The translations under genes were made by a program, and so were the position numbers. Source: Mytilinidion resinicola (Eukaryota > Ascomycota > Dothideomycetes > Mytilinidiales > Mytilinidiaceae). From it: 64,000 bases of DNA. The stretch's first letter is position 1; every line of letters starts with the position of its first letter. The stretch is taken from NCBI RefSeq assembly GCF_010093595.1, contig NW_022985437.1, positions 1,017,380-1,081,379 on the forward strand, read 5' to 3'. Below the pieces are notes generated by a model. It saw only the letters and a program-made list of their open reading frames with translations. It was not told the origin of the DNA and made no database searches. Of the stretch, positions 1-10,859 are shown in pieces.

Positions 1-1
1 G

Positions 2-772
2 ATTAATCTTGGGGAAAGAATACATCACTTCCACGATTCGCCCACTAAACCCTTGGTACACTATCACAGAGAGTTCATGCACGCTCTCTACCAGCAGCAT
101 GAGTCTCTCGAGTACATCAGAAATGTCGGCCGTCGACGTTGGAGACCCGATCCATCGCAGCTGGGGCGTATAACTCTTCGCGACTTCGAGAATCTTCGGT
201 GCTTGGCCTTAGATCCCAAATCTATTCTCATAAGCCATCTAACTACGAACGGAGCCCCAAAGTCGCTACAAACGCTTAGGCTATTCAGTGACTATGTTCA
301 CTGTTTCAATCCCCCCGCAAGGTCACTGCCGCACAGAGGGAGAGCCGAGTGGAAAGAGCTCTTGAAAATAACCGATAGAATGCGACATGTTCGTCAAGTG
401 GACATCGTCCTCGCTCAAACCTTCGCTGATGGAATATTGCAATCACGTGGATACAAGATGGAGGATTTGTACCGCATTTGGCAAGCCAAAGAGCGACGGC
501 AAGACGTCTACAGGTTCGCCTTTGCGTTGAAAGACCAGGGCAGAGCTTTCAAGCTGTACGCGGAACATTTTCAGGGGGGCGAGATATTTATACCCCCTTT
601 CCTATACGGCGAGGACACACCCATTGAACACGTGATCTATGACTCGGAAGAGCCGTACGTTTTCAACACTCCAAGCCGTCAGAAACACCAAAGAGAGGCC
701 GACCAAAATGATAGAGGGCTTGATGAGAATGAAGTGGAGGACGAAGTGATTGTGTTAGGTCTCACAGGGTAG
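2..772 (+). CDS. Hypothetical fungal protein, 5' end outside window
   Basis: The reading frame is open from the first bases of the window to a stop at 770-772, so this is the 3' part of a gene whose start lies to the left. The visible 257 residues are rich in Arg, Leu and acidic residues and end in an acidic tail (DENEVEDEVIVLGLTG). The spacing of Leu and Arg resembles the C-terminal half of fungal F-box or LRR-like proteins, but no diagnostic motif is present. Function is not assigned. Confidence 0.55.
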   Translation: MNLGERIHHFHDSPTKPLVHYHREFMHALYQQHESLEYIRNVGRRRWRPDPSQLGRITLRDFENLRCLALDPKSILISHLTTNGAPKSLQTLRLFSDYVHCFNPPARSLPHRGRAEWKELLKITDRMRHVRQVDIVLAQTFADGILQSRGYKMEDLYRIWQAKERRQDVYRFAFALKDQGRAFKLYAEHFQGGEIFIPPFLYGEDTPIEHVIYDSEEPYVFNTPSRQKHQREADQNDRGLDENEVEDEVIVLGLTG

Positions 773-1338
773 GCTCGTCGCCTACTGCTTGGGAAGGTTT
801 GAGGTCCTTTTCTATTCATATGAGGAGCATTCTAGGCGTCTGGCAGGACGACATTGAAGGGTGCGCTTTAATCCCAGTGCGCTCAATCCTCTCAAGGTTT
901 TACTAGGCTCGGTGACCCATCAGCTTCCATCCATTGCTGTGGTGATGGCAACTGATTTTCTGGCCTGTTAGATGTCCATAGCAGGTCTCCTGCCCTGATG
1001 CCCGTCTTGACTATTCTACGTTAGTGCAATGGGCGATGATAATCGAAGTGCTTGTAACATTGGAGATATAAAAAGAAAAGTCTTTCCAAGGTTGCTGAGG
1101 CTGAACTTTCAAAACTCGAAGTGTTTGAAAGGAAAATATGTGCTATCTTCAACTGGAATGGTCATCCTAATCCGTTACCTGTCCGTGAATACGATATCGC
1201 GGGCCGCGTGGGATCTAAATTTGGAAACAAGGCTAGACCGTACCCGTCTCGCCCCTCACCAACCTCCTTGCGAGGGTTGTCGGCATCCACCTCTTCTCTC
1301 TCCTCGCCTTACAATTCAAACTCTTCCTTCAATTCATA
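773..1338. other. Intergenic region with TATA-like promoter
   Basis: No convincing gene. A TATA-like run (ATATAAAAAG) sits at about 1066-1075, some 265 bases ahead of the start codon at 1339. It may serve the downstream membrane-protein gene with a long 5' UTR. Confidence 0.3.
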
Positions 1339-2577
1339 ATGCGTTCCTTCTTGTCACTCGCTTCTTTCTTCGCTGCCGGAGCGCTGGCATCCCACCTCGG
1401 GTCTACGTCCGAGGACTGGAGAGATTATACATGGAGTTACTACCCCGAGAACACCGCCGACGAGTTGAAGGAACTCGGACTCCCTTTGCCAGAGATTGCG
1501 GCGCCCATCACGACGGTTCATGAGCACGAGAACTATGTCGTGAAACTCGAGTGTTTGGGTTGCCCGTTCCGGGTGCGAGAGTATGGTCAGGTCGTCGAGC
1601 ATTGGCAGGAGAATCCGCAGGACAACTCTTTAGTAAGACACTACCCTTTCGAACAGCTTGCGGAAGCGTCTTTGGACTATGCTAACTTTACTCAGCTATT
1701 CAACTTCTCCATAGCAGAGGACAAACGCTCTCTCCTCGTGAACGGCAAACAGATCTACCCCCTCGTCCTACCAGCCAACATCTACTCCTACCAAGTTCCC
1801 GCCAACCTTTCGGCCGATATCATGCGCAAAATGGTCGACATGAGGATGATGGATAAATCATGGAATGTCGGCACCCAATACGGCAGCTTCGAGATCTCGT
1901 TCGAGCAGACGACTATGATGACAAATGAGCGTCTGGTTCAGCTTCTCCAATTCGATATCACGCATGCTGAAATCCGATGGATTCAAAACCCCGGTGTCGC
2001 CTTGCTGAACCAGCCCAAGCAGAAATTAATCCAGCTGAAGCTGAGCCAAGAGAACATGCGAGAGGGCCTCAAGATCAAGAGCATTGAGCTCGTAGAGCAG
2101 GGCGAAAAGATAACACATGCTAAAATGCCCTGTGGGAAAGAGGCGCCTAGGTTCACTCAAGTCTTCAGGGCGACGGAATGGGACTACTATGGCCACATAG
2201 GTACCCTTGCGTGGACCTGGAAGAAGGCTACTGGGGAGGCCACGGACTGGTTATTCGATCACACATATCTCCTTTTTGCTTTGGTCTTCGTGCTCGTGTT
2301 CTTGAGACGCCGCATTCAGCAGAGGCGCGAGGCGAAGAGGGCTATTGAGGACCCCGAAGCCGGTTTGTTGATCATCGAAGATGATGAGGAGGCAGCCCCG
2401 GAGCATGTGCAGGATGAACAGCAAGTGGAGCCTGAGCTTGAGAAGCTTGTAGCCGAGGAAAAGATATCCGACGAAGCCGCACCGGTAAATGGAGATGTTG
2501 ACGTAGTCGAGGAAAAGAAGGAAGAAGAAGCAGAACTGACCGTGTCGGACGAGTCCAAACCCTCTCTCCTCGACTAG
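1339..2577 (+). CDS. Signal-peptide, single-pass membrane protein (DUF7728-like)
   Basis: A 412-residue intronless gene. Residues 1-17 form a cleavable signal peptide ending in ALA. The lumenal part (about 18-308) has N-glycosylation sequons (NFT, NFS, NLS) and a Cys pair in ECLGCP. One transmembrane helix lies at about 309-322, followed by RRR and a long acidic cytosolic tail. The order (signal peptide, lumenal domain, one late helix, acidic tail) matches a conserved ascomycete family of unknown function that I recall as DUF7728. That identification is from memory and tentative; the topology is directly visible. An ER or secretory-pathway location is inferred. Confidence 0.75.
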   Translation: MRSFLSLASFFAAGALASHLGSTSEDWRDYTWSYYPENTADELKELGLPLPEIAAPITTVHEHENYVVKLECLGCPFRVREYGQVVEHWQENPQDNSLVRHYPFEQLAEASLDYANFTQLFNFSIAEDKRSLLVNGKQIYPLVLPANIYSYQVPANLSADIMRKMVDMRMMDKSWNVGTQYGSFEISFEQTTMMTNERLVQLLQFDITHAEIRWIQNPGVALLNQPKQKLIQLKLSQENMREGLKIKSIELVEQGEKITHAKMPCGKEAPRFTQVFRATEWDYYGHIGTLAWTWKKATGEATDWLFDHTYLLFALVFVLVFLRRRIQQRREAKRAIEDPEAGLLIIEDDEEAAPEHVQDEQQVEPELEKLVAEEKISDEAAPVNGDVDVVEEKKEEEAELTVSDESKPSLLD

Positions 2578-3084
2578 TCGTATAACGCTACTTCTACAGC
2601 TTCTGTACTGTTGGTACTACTTTGTAAACTGGCGAACGCACATATAATATCGTAATTGCTGTTTGTATCTGCTCTGACGACGGCTCTAATTCTATATTTT
2701 TAGGCCCCGGAATATAAAGTTCTGCAGAATATCCATGCCATCGATGATAGTGACAGATTGAAGCGTCCACTAGCCAATAGGTTAGGAATACTTCCTACAA
2801 ACAAATCACAGCATGACCTCTACTTATAGAGCCTTGCCTTGAAGCTCATAATTTTTGCTCATTGTCGAATGCTAATACCGAGACTGCGTCCGGGGGTTTC
2901 GCGAAGACAAACCCGTGGATTACATGTGAATGCGTGATAGCTCCTGCTGAAGTAGCGCAACCCCCACACTACGCGATCCTTCAGCCCGACGCGTCAGGAT
3001 ATCAGACCGGTGCACTCCCTCATTGACAGTCGCTCACCCCCATCTTCCTAGCAGTTTCTCCGACGAAGATATTGAGAATTTAGA
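2578..3084. other. Intergenic region
   Basis: Holds the 3' end of the membrane-protein gene and the promoter of the next gene. No ORF, RNA gene or repeat was recognised. Confidence 0.3.
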
Positions 3085-4497
3085 ATGACCAACTGGGTGG
3101 TGCCTTTGGCGCCACTGAGAAGCGGTCGATTCTCATACGGCAGCGACGGCCTTATGTCGAAAGGCCGCCGGCGTGTCGACGCACCCAAGCTACGAGAACT
3201 TCTTTTTCCTAACGAGGTCAAGATTAAAGGAGGTAAACTAGCCCAAAAGTACGCAGAACAAGAAGCGAACGAACAAGCGAAGAGAATCGTTAAGAAGAAA
3301 TGGATAATCGCGCAACTGACCCATTACGGTGTTGCCTCCCTTCCCAGAGCCAGAGCCCGGAGTGACGAGAACAAGGAGCTCCTATGCCGCAGTGTGAAGG
3401 AAGGAAAGGTCAGTTCGCGTGGTTCAGAAAATAATTCAGTTGAGTTTTGATACTGACTTCAGATAGTGCGATACCGTCCCCAACATATCCGCGACATTGA
3501 GGCTGCACTTACACTTCAATACGAAGAGAAAAACACTCCCCATATGGTCCTCGAAGAACAGCGTGTATCTAAGCTTATCGAGGAGCAGAAGGGATTGAAA
3601 ACAGAAGGATTCGAAAAGCTCTCGACACCTGGCTTGGAGGCTGCTTACGTTATGGCAATGTTCATGCGCAAGTACTTCCTCAATGACGGCGGAACACCAG
3701 ATCAGTCCAAGGCTCCTGGACCCTTAGTACTCACAGGGTTTGGCGATAGATCCGGCATGCACAACAGGGCTCAACAAGTGCCTGGATTGGAGACATATAG
3801 TGGCGGAGAAGGAAATGCACGTACGATAGTCGTTGGATGGGATAGGAGCGCTGTCTGGGGAGCAGCAGGCAATATCGACAGTGCACAGCGGGCTGAGCAT
3901 GAGAAGGAAAAGGAATTCGAGTGGGCCGAAGTGATGAAGAAGCACGGTTCCTTCATCAAGAGTCTCCCGAAATCTGCCAGCAGGCAAGCCTTCTCAATTG
4001 AGCAAGCAAGAGGCTCTTATGCCATTCAATGTGACAAGATCACGTCGGAGTGGCCCCAAGGTTCCCCCTTGAAACTGAGAATCGTACTAGGGCTACAGGG
4101 CGTGGTTGGCATGTTCCACTTCGGGGTCATTGAAGGCATCATGTGGTTCGAAGTGAACGAAGAGGGGCTGTTAGGGATGGAACATGATGAGGATGAGTCT
4201 CAAGACGAGGACAACTTTGAGGATGAAGATGAAGACGAAGACGAAGACAAGTTAGTTACCAACCCTCTTCCACCTAGTAACAAACGCAAGGCCAGTTCGA
4301 CGGCGGCTCGCCCCACCGTGAAACGAGGCAAGTCCACCTCGACTCGGCAGAGTCGTCGCCTCTTCCTTAAGTGGCGCGGCCGCGAGACAGGCGAAGGCGA
4401 AATTCAACTCGACCACGGCAACAGCAACATGGCCATATCGACTTCCTTCATGCTACGTGCACTAGGTTCGACGGATATCTTTCTGCAAACCTCCTAG
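3085..4497 (+). CDS. Conserved fungal protein of unknown function, 3' frameshift
   Basis: Exons 3085-3408 and 3463-4497 with a 54-base GT-AG intron. The N-terminal third is basic, with many Lys and Glu. A middle globular region (from about VRYRPQHIRDIEAALTLQYE) is followed by an acidic stretch of Glu/Asp repeats and a Lys/Arg-Ser nuclear-type linker. The literal frame stops at 4497, but from about 4425 the sense shifts to another frame that runs to 4616 (HGHIDFLHATCTRFDGYL... ending RVTRWP). That frame reads as the natural continuation. No splice donor lies between them. So the last 60 or so residues are probably out of frame because of an indel, real or technical. Function unknown. Confidence 0.6.
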
Positions 4498-4616
4498 GCA
4501 AAAATGTGCCATTTCAAGGCTACCAAACTGGCTCTGGATTTGGGCCGATAACCAAACAGTGGAGTGATTACTCTGAGAGGGCATATGAGCATGTGAGGGT
4601 GACTCGTTGGCCTTGA

Positions 4617-5199
4617 GGCACCCCCAAACGGGCTTTTGTGACGTTGAGTTGATTTTGGCCTGAGCATTAGTTGAATTTATATCAATTTGGATAGTCTTGC
4701 TTCTAGTGCTGAATAGTATGCTGATTGCCTGATCCTATAGCATGTGTAGATGAATTGAGATCTTTGTAAATACTGCACATTCTATTGTGTTGCCTATCTG
4801 AGCAATTTCACCCATAATTTGAAATACACTACCGTTCTTCCCATTATTGGCTTGGGTAGAATAACCCTGTCTACACTGAGCGACAGTCAGAGGGAAGCGG
4901 AACAAGACAAGGTGTGTAGCCAAAAGCTGTATTGATGATGTCAGGCAGCTAGCTATTGAGTGGAAGGAGGAAAGATATAGTTAACTAGTTACAGGGAGCT
5001 GCTGAGTAAGCTGCTAGAGAGGAAGGGGCCGACAACACCTAGCGGCGTGCACTTCAGAAATAGCGGAGCCTAAGAAAGACGCCGACCTAATCGTCGTCCT
5101 CCCAACTCAGCCACATACATCTGCACGCTCGTTATCCAACGCTTAACGAACGCTTCCGCAATCAAACATTCCCGACACCTTGACCTCACCACCAACATC
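4617..5199. other. Intergenic region
   Basis: AT-richer spacer holding the promoter of the MYND-finger gene. No feature recognised. Confidence 0.3.
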
Positions 5200-6683
5200 A
5201 TGGCTACTCGCATGGCCAATCGCGAGCAGCTCATGCAAAGAGATCAGGTCCTTGTTCCCAGCCTACCGACACTGGCAATCAAGGGCCACCTTTGTTTCCG
5301 CTGCTGCAAGTCAGCTGAAAAGCTTTCGAAATGCGGTGCCTGTAAGCGCGCTGTGTATTGCTCGAAGGGATGTCAAGTAAGCGATTGGAAAATTGCTCAC
5401 AAAAACCATTGTAAACTGCTGAAGGAAATCAATGTCATTGAGGAGAAAGAGACGGCGCCGAACAGGTCCTGGGATCTATATCGAGACTCCTTGTATTCTA
5501 AACTTCAGTGGCTCAAATCTACACAAGACGTCCCACCAGCTGTCCAGGACATGATACAGTAAGTCACGTACCTCCGAAGTCGCATCTCCTCTTTTTTCTG
5601 GTCCAAGATGTGGCTCATCATTAGTGAAGGGCACAAGTGTACTGTGTGGTCTGTCATCGGAGCGAAGCAAATACTGGTTGGTCCAAATTTGCGTCGTGTC
5701 CATCTTGCCTTCGGGTATCTACGTGTCAGACCTGTCCAGCGAAGAACTCCCACTCCGAGAAAGTATGTAAAGACAATCAACTTTTTAATCAACTCGAACG
5801 CTTCCTCATCGACTGCTTCGAGCACACCGGGGAGGCAACGCCAGCACAGCCTACTTTGAAACCAAGAAGCACTTATGAACCTCTCTCCATTCACGATAGC
5901 TGGGAGAAATACTACAAAGACCTATCTGATGGAGCCATTATCGACGAAATCACCACCACGCCTGGCTTCAGCTTACTGAAGCCACTAGCTCCGGACTTCG
6001 AGGATTCAGTACCAGAACGGATACGCCTCCACCACATCCTCGGCACTGATGTGATGACGATGCCCATTACGATTCTCGCAGCACTCGAAGACACCATACC
6101 GGACCTTGCAAAAAAGACAAGCCTGTTTTTGCATTTCGTTGGGCCGACATCTCGAGAATGGCGCAACATAGCTCTCTTCGAAGAACTACTACACCTCCTT
6201 CCCGCCCTCAAATCGCTACGCATACTCTGCGCGGGTCCGAGCTCGTATGGTCTAATTGGAGAGGATATCTTATCGCAAGAAATGGATCTCAAGTGCTGCC
6301 CAGACTGTCAGAAAGCTGGCCGCAAGCGGTCTATGCAGTCTTTTCGTGGAATGTACCACGACTTCGTTCAGCGGGCGGAATTTTCGAAGCCAGACATGGC
6401 GGTGCTATTTCACAGTGGTCGGACTCAAGCTGAGCAATCGAGCTGGGCGCCAACTACAAAAGCGCTGCTTGATTTAGGGACATTGACGCTTTGCACGACT
6501 TTCAACGAGCGAGAAGCGAAAGAAGAGGTCGCGGAATTGGACGGCTTTGGGGCGAATGTCATTGCAAGGCTGGAAGTGAATACATGGAGGGGACTCATGC
6601 CTACACCGGACTTCTTGGAGGGGCCTGAGCACGGGTTCTTTTACATGAATTACTTCCGGTATATCTTCCAGGGACGGAAGTAG
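5200..6683 (+). CDS. MYND zinc-finger protein with Mss51-like C-terminal domain
   Basis: Exons 5200-5558 and 5630-6683 (71-base intron, GTAAGT donor; 470 residues). A MYND finger lies at about residues 33-73, with Cys pairs in CFRCC, CGACKRAVYC and a final HKNHC. A second Cys cluster follows directly after the splice (CVVCHR, CPSC, CQTCPAKN). The C-terminal half (from about DLKCCPDC to YFRYIFQGRK) resembles the Mss51/ZMYND17 C-terminal domain. Yeast Mss51 is a mitochondrial translational activator for COX1. Many fungal relatives of this shape are uncharacterised, so a mitochondrial role is only suggested. Confidence 0.75.
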
Positions 6684-6897
6684 GATCGCGGGGCGAACAG
6701 CACGGTGGGACATTGACCCGCATCCTCATAGACGATAGACAAATCGATATTATGCGAAGTATGATAGTATCAGGTACTAGAGTGCTACCCGACTATGAGT
6801 CGCGGAGAGAATCAGGAACCGCCGCGCCAAATACAAACCCATTCTACGAGACCTATTGCCCAATGAGTCCACCGCTCATGTGCACCAGAAAACTTGA

Positions 6898-7612
6898 TCA
6901 CGAATCAGGTGCTGTGGCCAAGCTTCCCTGCATCTCAGTCCACATCACAGAAATAGCCTCCTCCCAATCCTCCACACTCAATCCTGGGTTCTCGGTCCCT
7001 TTGGTATCGATTGCCTGCTGAAGCTGTCCCTGGGCATGAGTCATGACACGCCTGATCATATCGTTGATAGCTCCACGTGAACGAGTCACCTTACAGGTCT
7101 CTTTGTCGATCCTGATCTCAAACGCCCAGTCTCCGGCGTCCATAGGGTCGAGAGATTCTAACGGAGTGGACATGGAGTTATCTTCGTTCTCGTTCTTGGA
7201 CTCGCCATCCTTCTCTAGCTTGCCTGACGTGAAGAAGAGGTCCATGCTGCGTAGACGACTCGCCGCCGGTGCTAGTGGCCCTCTGAGGATGGAGAGCTGT
7301 CGGTCTAGCTGGCCCTCGATAGTCTCCTGAGGTACCTTGTTATCATTGAGAGACATCTTGAAGACTGTTTCGCAGAGACAAGTCCACAGCACATCCTCCC
7401 ATATGATTTTGGAGATATGTAGTAGCGGATAGAGTTCCTCTAATTTCGTTGGCCGGCCGCTGTAGACGACTCCGATATACGGCAGTTGGCATAGGGGTAG
7501 CTTTCGGGGGTGACCTGCGTAGACATGCCGGTAAACTGGTGTTCTGAGTTCAGGTGGGAGAGAGAGGAGTGTTTTGATGGTGGTTGCGTTCTTGGGTTTG
7601 TTCGGAGGCCAT
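6898..7612 (-). pseudogene. F-box-like protein gene with disrupted 5' end
   Basis: On the minus strand one frame is open from about 7590 to the stop at 6898. It begins with an F-box-like helix (LLSLPPELRTPVYRHVYAG), continues through CQLPYIGVVYSGRPTKLEELYP and ends at ATAPDS. The only suitable ATG (7612-7610) is in a different frame and meets a stop after 20 codons. A one-base shift near 7590-7600 would join it to the long frame. No splice acceptor explains the change. It may be a recent pseudogene, a sequence error, or a gene starting at an internal ATG. F-box-type starts of this kind are common in fungal genes of unknown role. Confidence 0.4.
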
Positions 7613-7869
7613 TTTTGTGATCGAAATCAGTGAGTGTGAGGTCCTAACTTGGCTGTAAAGGGATGTTTTATATCAAGAACAACATTGCGCAGTGAGCTGG
7701 ATGCAACTAGAACTCATTTTCTGTCTCGCGAAAGAGCACCTCTTGGTTTTATCGACATTGTCTCGATGGTGCGACATATCAAAGGAGCGAAGTTCTCAAA
7801 AGTTTCAGAGACTGTTTTCATTGCCTAATATGCTTGTCGTACAACAGACAGAAATAAAGATATGGTCTT

Positions 7870-9378
7870 TTACCGTTGATAAGACAAGATGAACTCTTTC
7901 AACTCAGTAGTGTCTCTACAATGGCAAACTTCGGGACTTTCGACTATTCTCCAAAGTTCTGCAACAGAGTGCTTCTTCGAAAGGACGTCTTTCACGGCTT
8001 CAATATCAGCGCCACGATTTTCTAGCAGCGAGAGCTGTACGTGGACTCCAGAGAGACCTGCTGCAATCATCATGCAGACAAATTTTGCCAGAACATTACC
8101 CCCGAAAGCCTGACAGCCCCATGCCACCGCCTTCACAATGCATGGAACTGAAGAGGGCTGTTCGGCTTGTGATTGCATCACCATTGAGCCCTCAAACGAC
8201 GCGAACAGTTTCCGGATCTCCCGTACCATACGACCCTCTTGTAGGTCTTTCAAGCCACCACCTTCTACATCATCCGCCTCGTCTAGTGGAAGAGCATCTG
8301 CAAGTACATAGTGACGCGTTGGGCGCGACAGAGGGGGGATTAGGCATTCGAGCCGGGCGGTACGGTTATGACCTTTCCATGCAGCGTGGAGCGGGAAGGC
8401 CGAGGTGATTACAGCGGCGTCGGGAGGTATGACAGGCGAGACCAAGGCCGATATGCTCAACGCAGGTGATGCGGACTGGAGGCGTTCCTCGTGCGTCGCA
8501 GTCGGTCCAGGGCCAGGCTGTGAATGGGCCGCGACAAGAACAAAAGGAGATTCTGTATCGGAGTCTGAACTAGATGGCTCGGACTCCTCCGACACTACAA
8601 CAAGTTGCAGATCTGGGATGGCGTCGCACTGTGAGGGTTCGGGCATGGGGTCAGCTTTCTGCATCATGAAAGAGAAATTGGCCGACTTGTCATATCCCCC
8701 ATGCTCGAAATGGCCCAGGATTGTTGCCAAATATCCGTCAACAGCGTTCTCATGTGCAACACCTCCAGAAAACCAGGACGTGAAGCAAGGAAGTCCCCAT
8801 GTATTGCCTGTTGGTTGAGATAACGTTCCCAGGAACTGGTGTGCGAGCAGGGCATTGATTTGGAGACCAGTAAAACGCACTACTGGTGAACTTGAAGGAG
8901 AGTTTGGTATCGTGGTGGATACATTAGGGCCACTCAATCTATCTAGCGAATTTGTGTCGAACAGTTCGGGAACAAGTAGAGCTGATTCTAACAGGTTTTG
9001 TAGAGCAACAACGTATTGGTCTGTCCAATTAGTGCGAAGAAATTGGCGTAAGTGAGATGTATCTAGTCTTCCATTTCCATGTATAGAGTAAGCGATGTCC
9101 TCGATCAAGGTAGTGAGCGAGGAGATTCCTGGGGCTATGCGCGCTTCGTGAACGAGTTGGGTAAGTACGTCGGCTTGGATTGGATCCTCTACATCGCAGA
9201 TTCCGAGAGGGTCATTACAGGATAGAGAGGGATGTGTCGGCAGCAGATAGGTCATATCGGGAGCTAGATAAGCTGCAGTGGTGTTGAAGGGTGGAGGTCG
9301 AGGCGTCTTTAGGATTAACTGGTTTCTCCGGGCGCCGGTGCACGGATTAGAATACCATTTACTAAGAGCGACTTTCAT
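7870..9378 (-). CDS. Poly(ADP-ribose) glycohydrolase-like protein (PARG family)
   Basis: A 502-residue intronless gene. PARG hallmarks are visible. The helical lead-in is RFTGLQINALLAHQFLGTL (about 169-186). A substrate-loop region contains NTWGLPCFTSWF. The vicinal catalytic glutamates lie in HEERL (296-300), aligning with the family motif QEE(I/V)RF. The late signature WGCQAFGG (420-427) is also present. Known PARGs hydrolyse ribose-ribose bonds of poly(ADP-ribose). The glycine triplet that should precede the glutamates is reduced to PGPG with a shortened loop, and Q is replaced by H. The fold therefore looks conserved but activity is uncertain. The gene lies head-to-tail with the amidohydrolase, 160 bases from its stop. 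Confidence 0.7.
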   Translation of the reverse strand: MKVALSKWYSNPCTGARRNQLILKTPRPPPFNTTAAYLAPDMTYLLPTHPSLSCNDPLGICDVEDPIQADVLTQLVHEARIAPGISSLTTLIEDIAYSIHGNGRLDTSHLRQFLRTNWTDQYVVALQNLLESALLVPELFDTNSLDRLSGPNVSTTIPNSPSSSPVVRFTGLQINALLAHQFLGTLSQPTGNTWGLPCFTSWFSGGVAHENAVDGYLATILGHFEHGGYDKSANFSFMMQKADPMPEPSQCDAIPDLQLVVVSEESEPSSSDSDTESPFVLVAAHSQPGPGPTATHEERLQSASPALSISALVSPVIPPDAAVITSAFPLHAAWKGHNRTARLECLIPPLSRPTRHYVLADALPLDEADDVEGGGLKDLQEGRMVREIRKLFASFEGSMVMQSQAEQPSSVPCIVKAVAWGCQAFGGNVLAKFVCMMIAAGLSGVHVQLSLLENRGADIEAVKDVLSKKHSVAELWRIVESPEVCHCRDTTELKEFILSYQR

Positions 9379-9538
9379 CCCTCACGCCAAACAACCAGAA
9401 GACAACTATGATCTACTTTCGTTTTCATGTTCTGAACACATCGTACGAAACCATCGCTTTTGCTCATGGTTTAACAGTTCAATTGGCCCGTTCTCCGTCC
9501 ACACCTCTGCCAAGCCGGTGATTTGCTGTTCGCTTCGC

Positions 9539-10859
9539 TTACAGCTTGCCATCATATAGACTGCATAGTTTGCCATCCCTCCAAACTCCTCTCAAGTTTA
9601 GCGTGTCATCAATCTTCTCCAGCGGGTTCCCCTCTACTAATAGCAAATCTGCCTTCAAACCCGCAACCAGTCTTCCTCGATCGTTGAATCTGAACCTTTT
9701 CGCTGTCACTGCTGTAGCAGAGCGCAGCGCTTCTTCAGGCGACATCCCCACCTCGTTGACTAACAAGTAGAGTTCATGGTGCATTGACAAGCCCCAGGCA
9801 GTTCCCAGCGCTGGGCCAGCTGCATCGCTTCCACTACAAGTCGTTCGTTAGCATCTACTCAGCCTCCACCATCCCACAGAGGTATGCGACAACCTACCAT
9901 ACAATATCGATCCCTGCCTTCCTCAGCATTCTAACGCTCTCATACGCATACTCCACCTTCGCACTTGGGATCGTCATGGCCATGCACTCGCACATATTTC
10001 CAACTTCCTTCTCGCCAATCAAGCCCCTGACTCTGTCGTCATGCGCGAATTTCTCCTGCAATTCTTTGCCCTCAGTTGTGAGACTTCCAATAGCTGCCAG
10101 TGTTGGATTAAGCCACGCGTTGTCCTTCTTGTACGCATCAACCAGCTCCTGGGTCGGTGGCTGATCACAGATGGTGTGCGCAAGGCCATCCACACCGGCC
10201 TTGAGCACATCCAGCGTATCCGACACGCAGGTCGCGTGCGCAATGGTCAGATAGCCTAGCTTATGTGCCTCTTCAACGATGATGCGCTGCAGTTCTTTCG
10301 TTGGATGAGAGAAGTCGTGCCCCATACTCCTTCCCGATTCATTCATCAGCTTCACGTAATCATTGTTTGAATTGCGCTTGTTCGTCTCCAGGTACTCAAT
10401 TACGTTCTCCCTGGTACTCAGCTTCGGCCACGTCGCAATCTCTGCGGCCGTTTCTGGACTCTTGTCGTGTGCCGTGATCACAGGAATAGGCCAGCCATTG
10501 TCGATCGTGGCCGCTTGACCGCTAGTCTTGAGCTCCGCCGTGTCCGGCTCTAGCATCTGCTTTTGCAGCTTTTCGGTGTTGTCGTACTCGTTGTGCATAT
10601 CACAAACTGTAGTACAGCCGAAACGGAGCGATTGGGGTAGAGCCACCGGATTAGCCATTGAAGCGTGGATGTGAGCATCGATGAGACCGGGGAGAAGTGT
10701 GTGTCCGGGTTTTGTGAAGGTTGGGACATCGATTGCGCTTGACAACGATGATGTTTCTCCAACGGACACGATTTTGCCGTCCTGAACGTGGACGTAGCCA
10801 TGCTCTACAACGGATTCGCCAGTAAACACGCGAACATCTCTGATGATGAAGCCGGACAT
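9539..10859 (-). CDS. Metal-dependent amidohydrolase
   Basis: Exons (minus) 10859-9898 and 9833-9539, with a 64-base GT-AG intron whose join restores VCGSDAAGPALG (418 residues). Amidohydrolase motifs are present in order: the HxH metal site in LLPGLIDAHIHA, a Lys in DYVKLM (possible carboxylated bridging lysine), His in TIAHAT and GLAHTICD, and the late Asp in CGSDAAG. The C-terminus returns to the small beta domain (LVAGLKADLLLVEGNP). These features fit the imidazolonepropionase/Xaa-Pro dipeptidase-like branch. The substrate cannot be read from sequence. The ATG at 10859 (MSGFIIRDVRVF) is chosen because it starts the beta domain. Confidence 0.85.

Noticed and set aside
8405..8818. Plus-strand open frames opposite the PARG gene
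   Set aside because: They are antisense shadows; the minus strand encodes the family motifs continuously.
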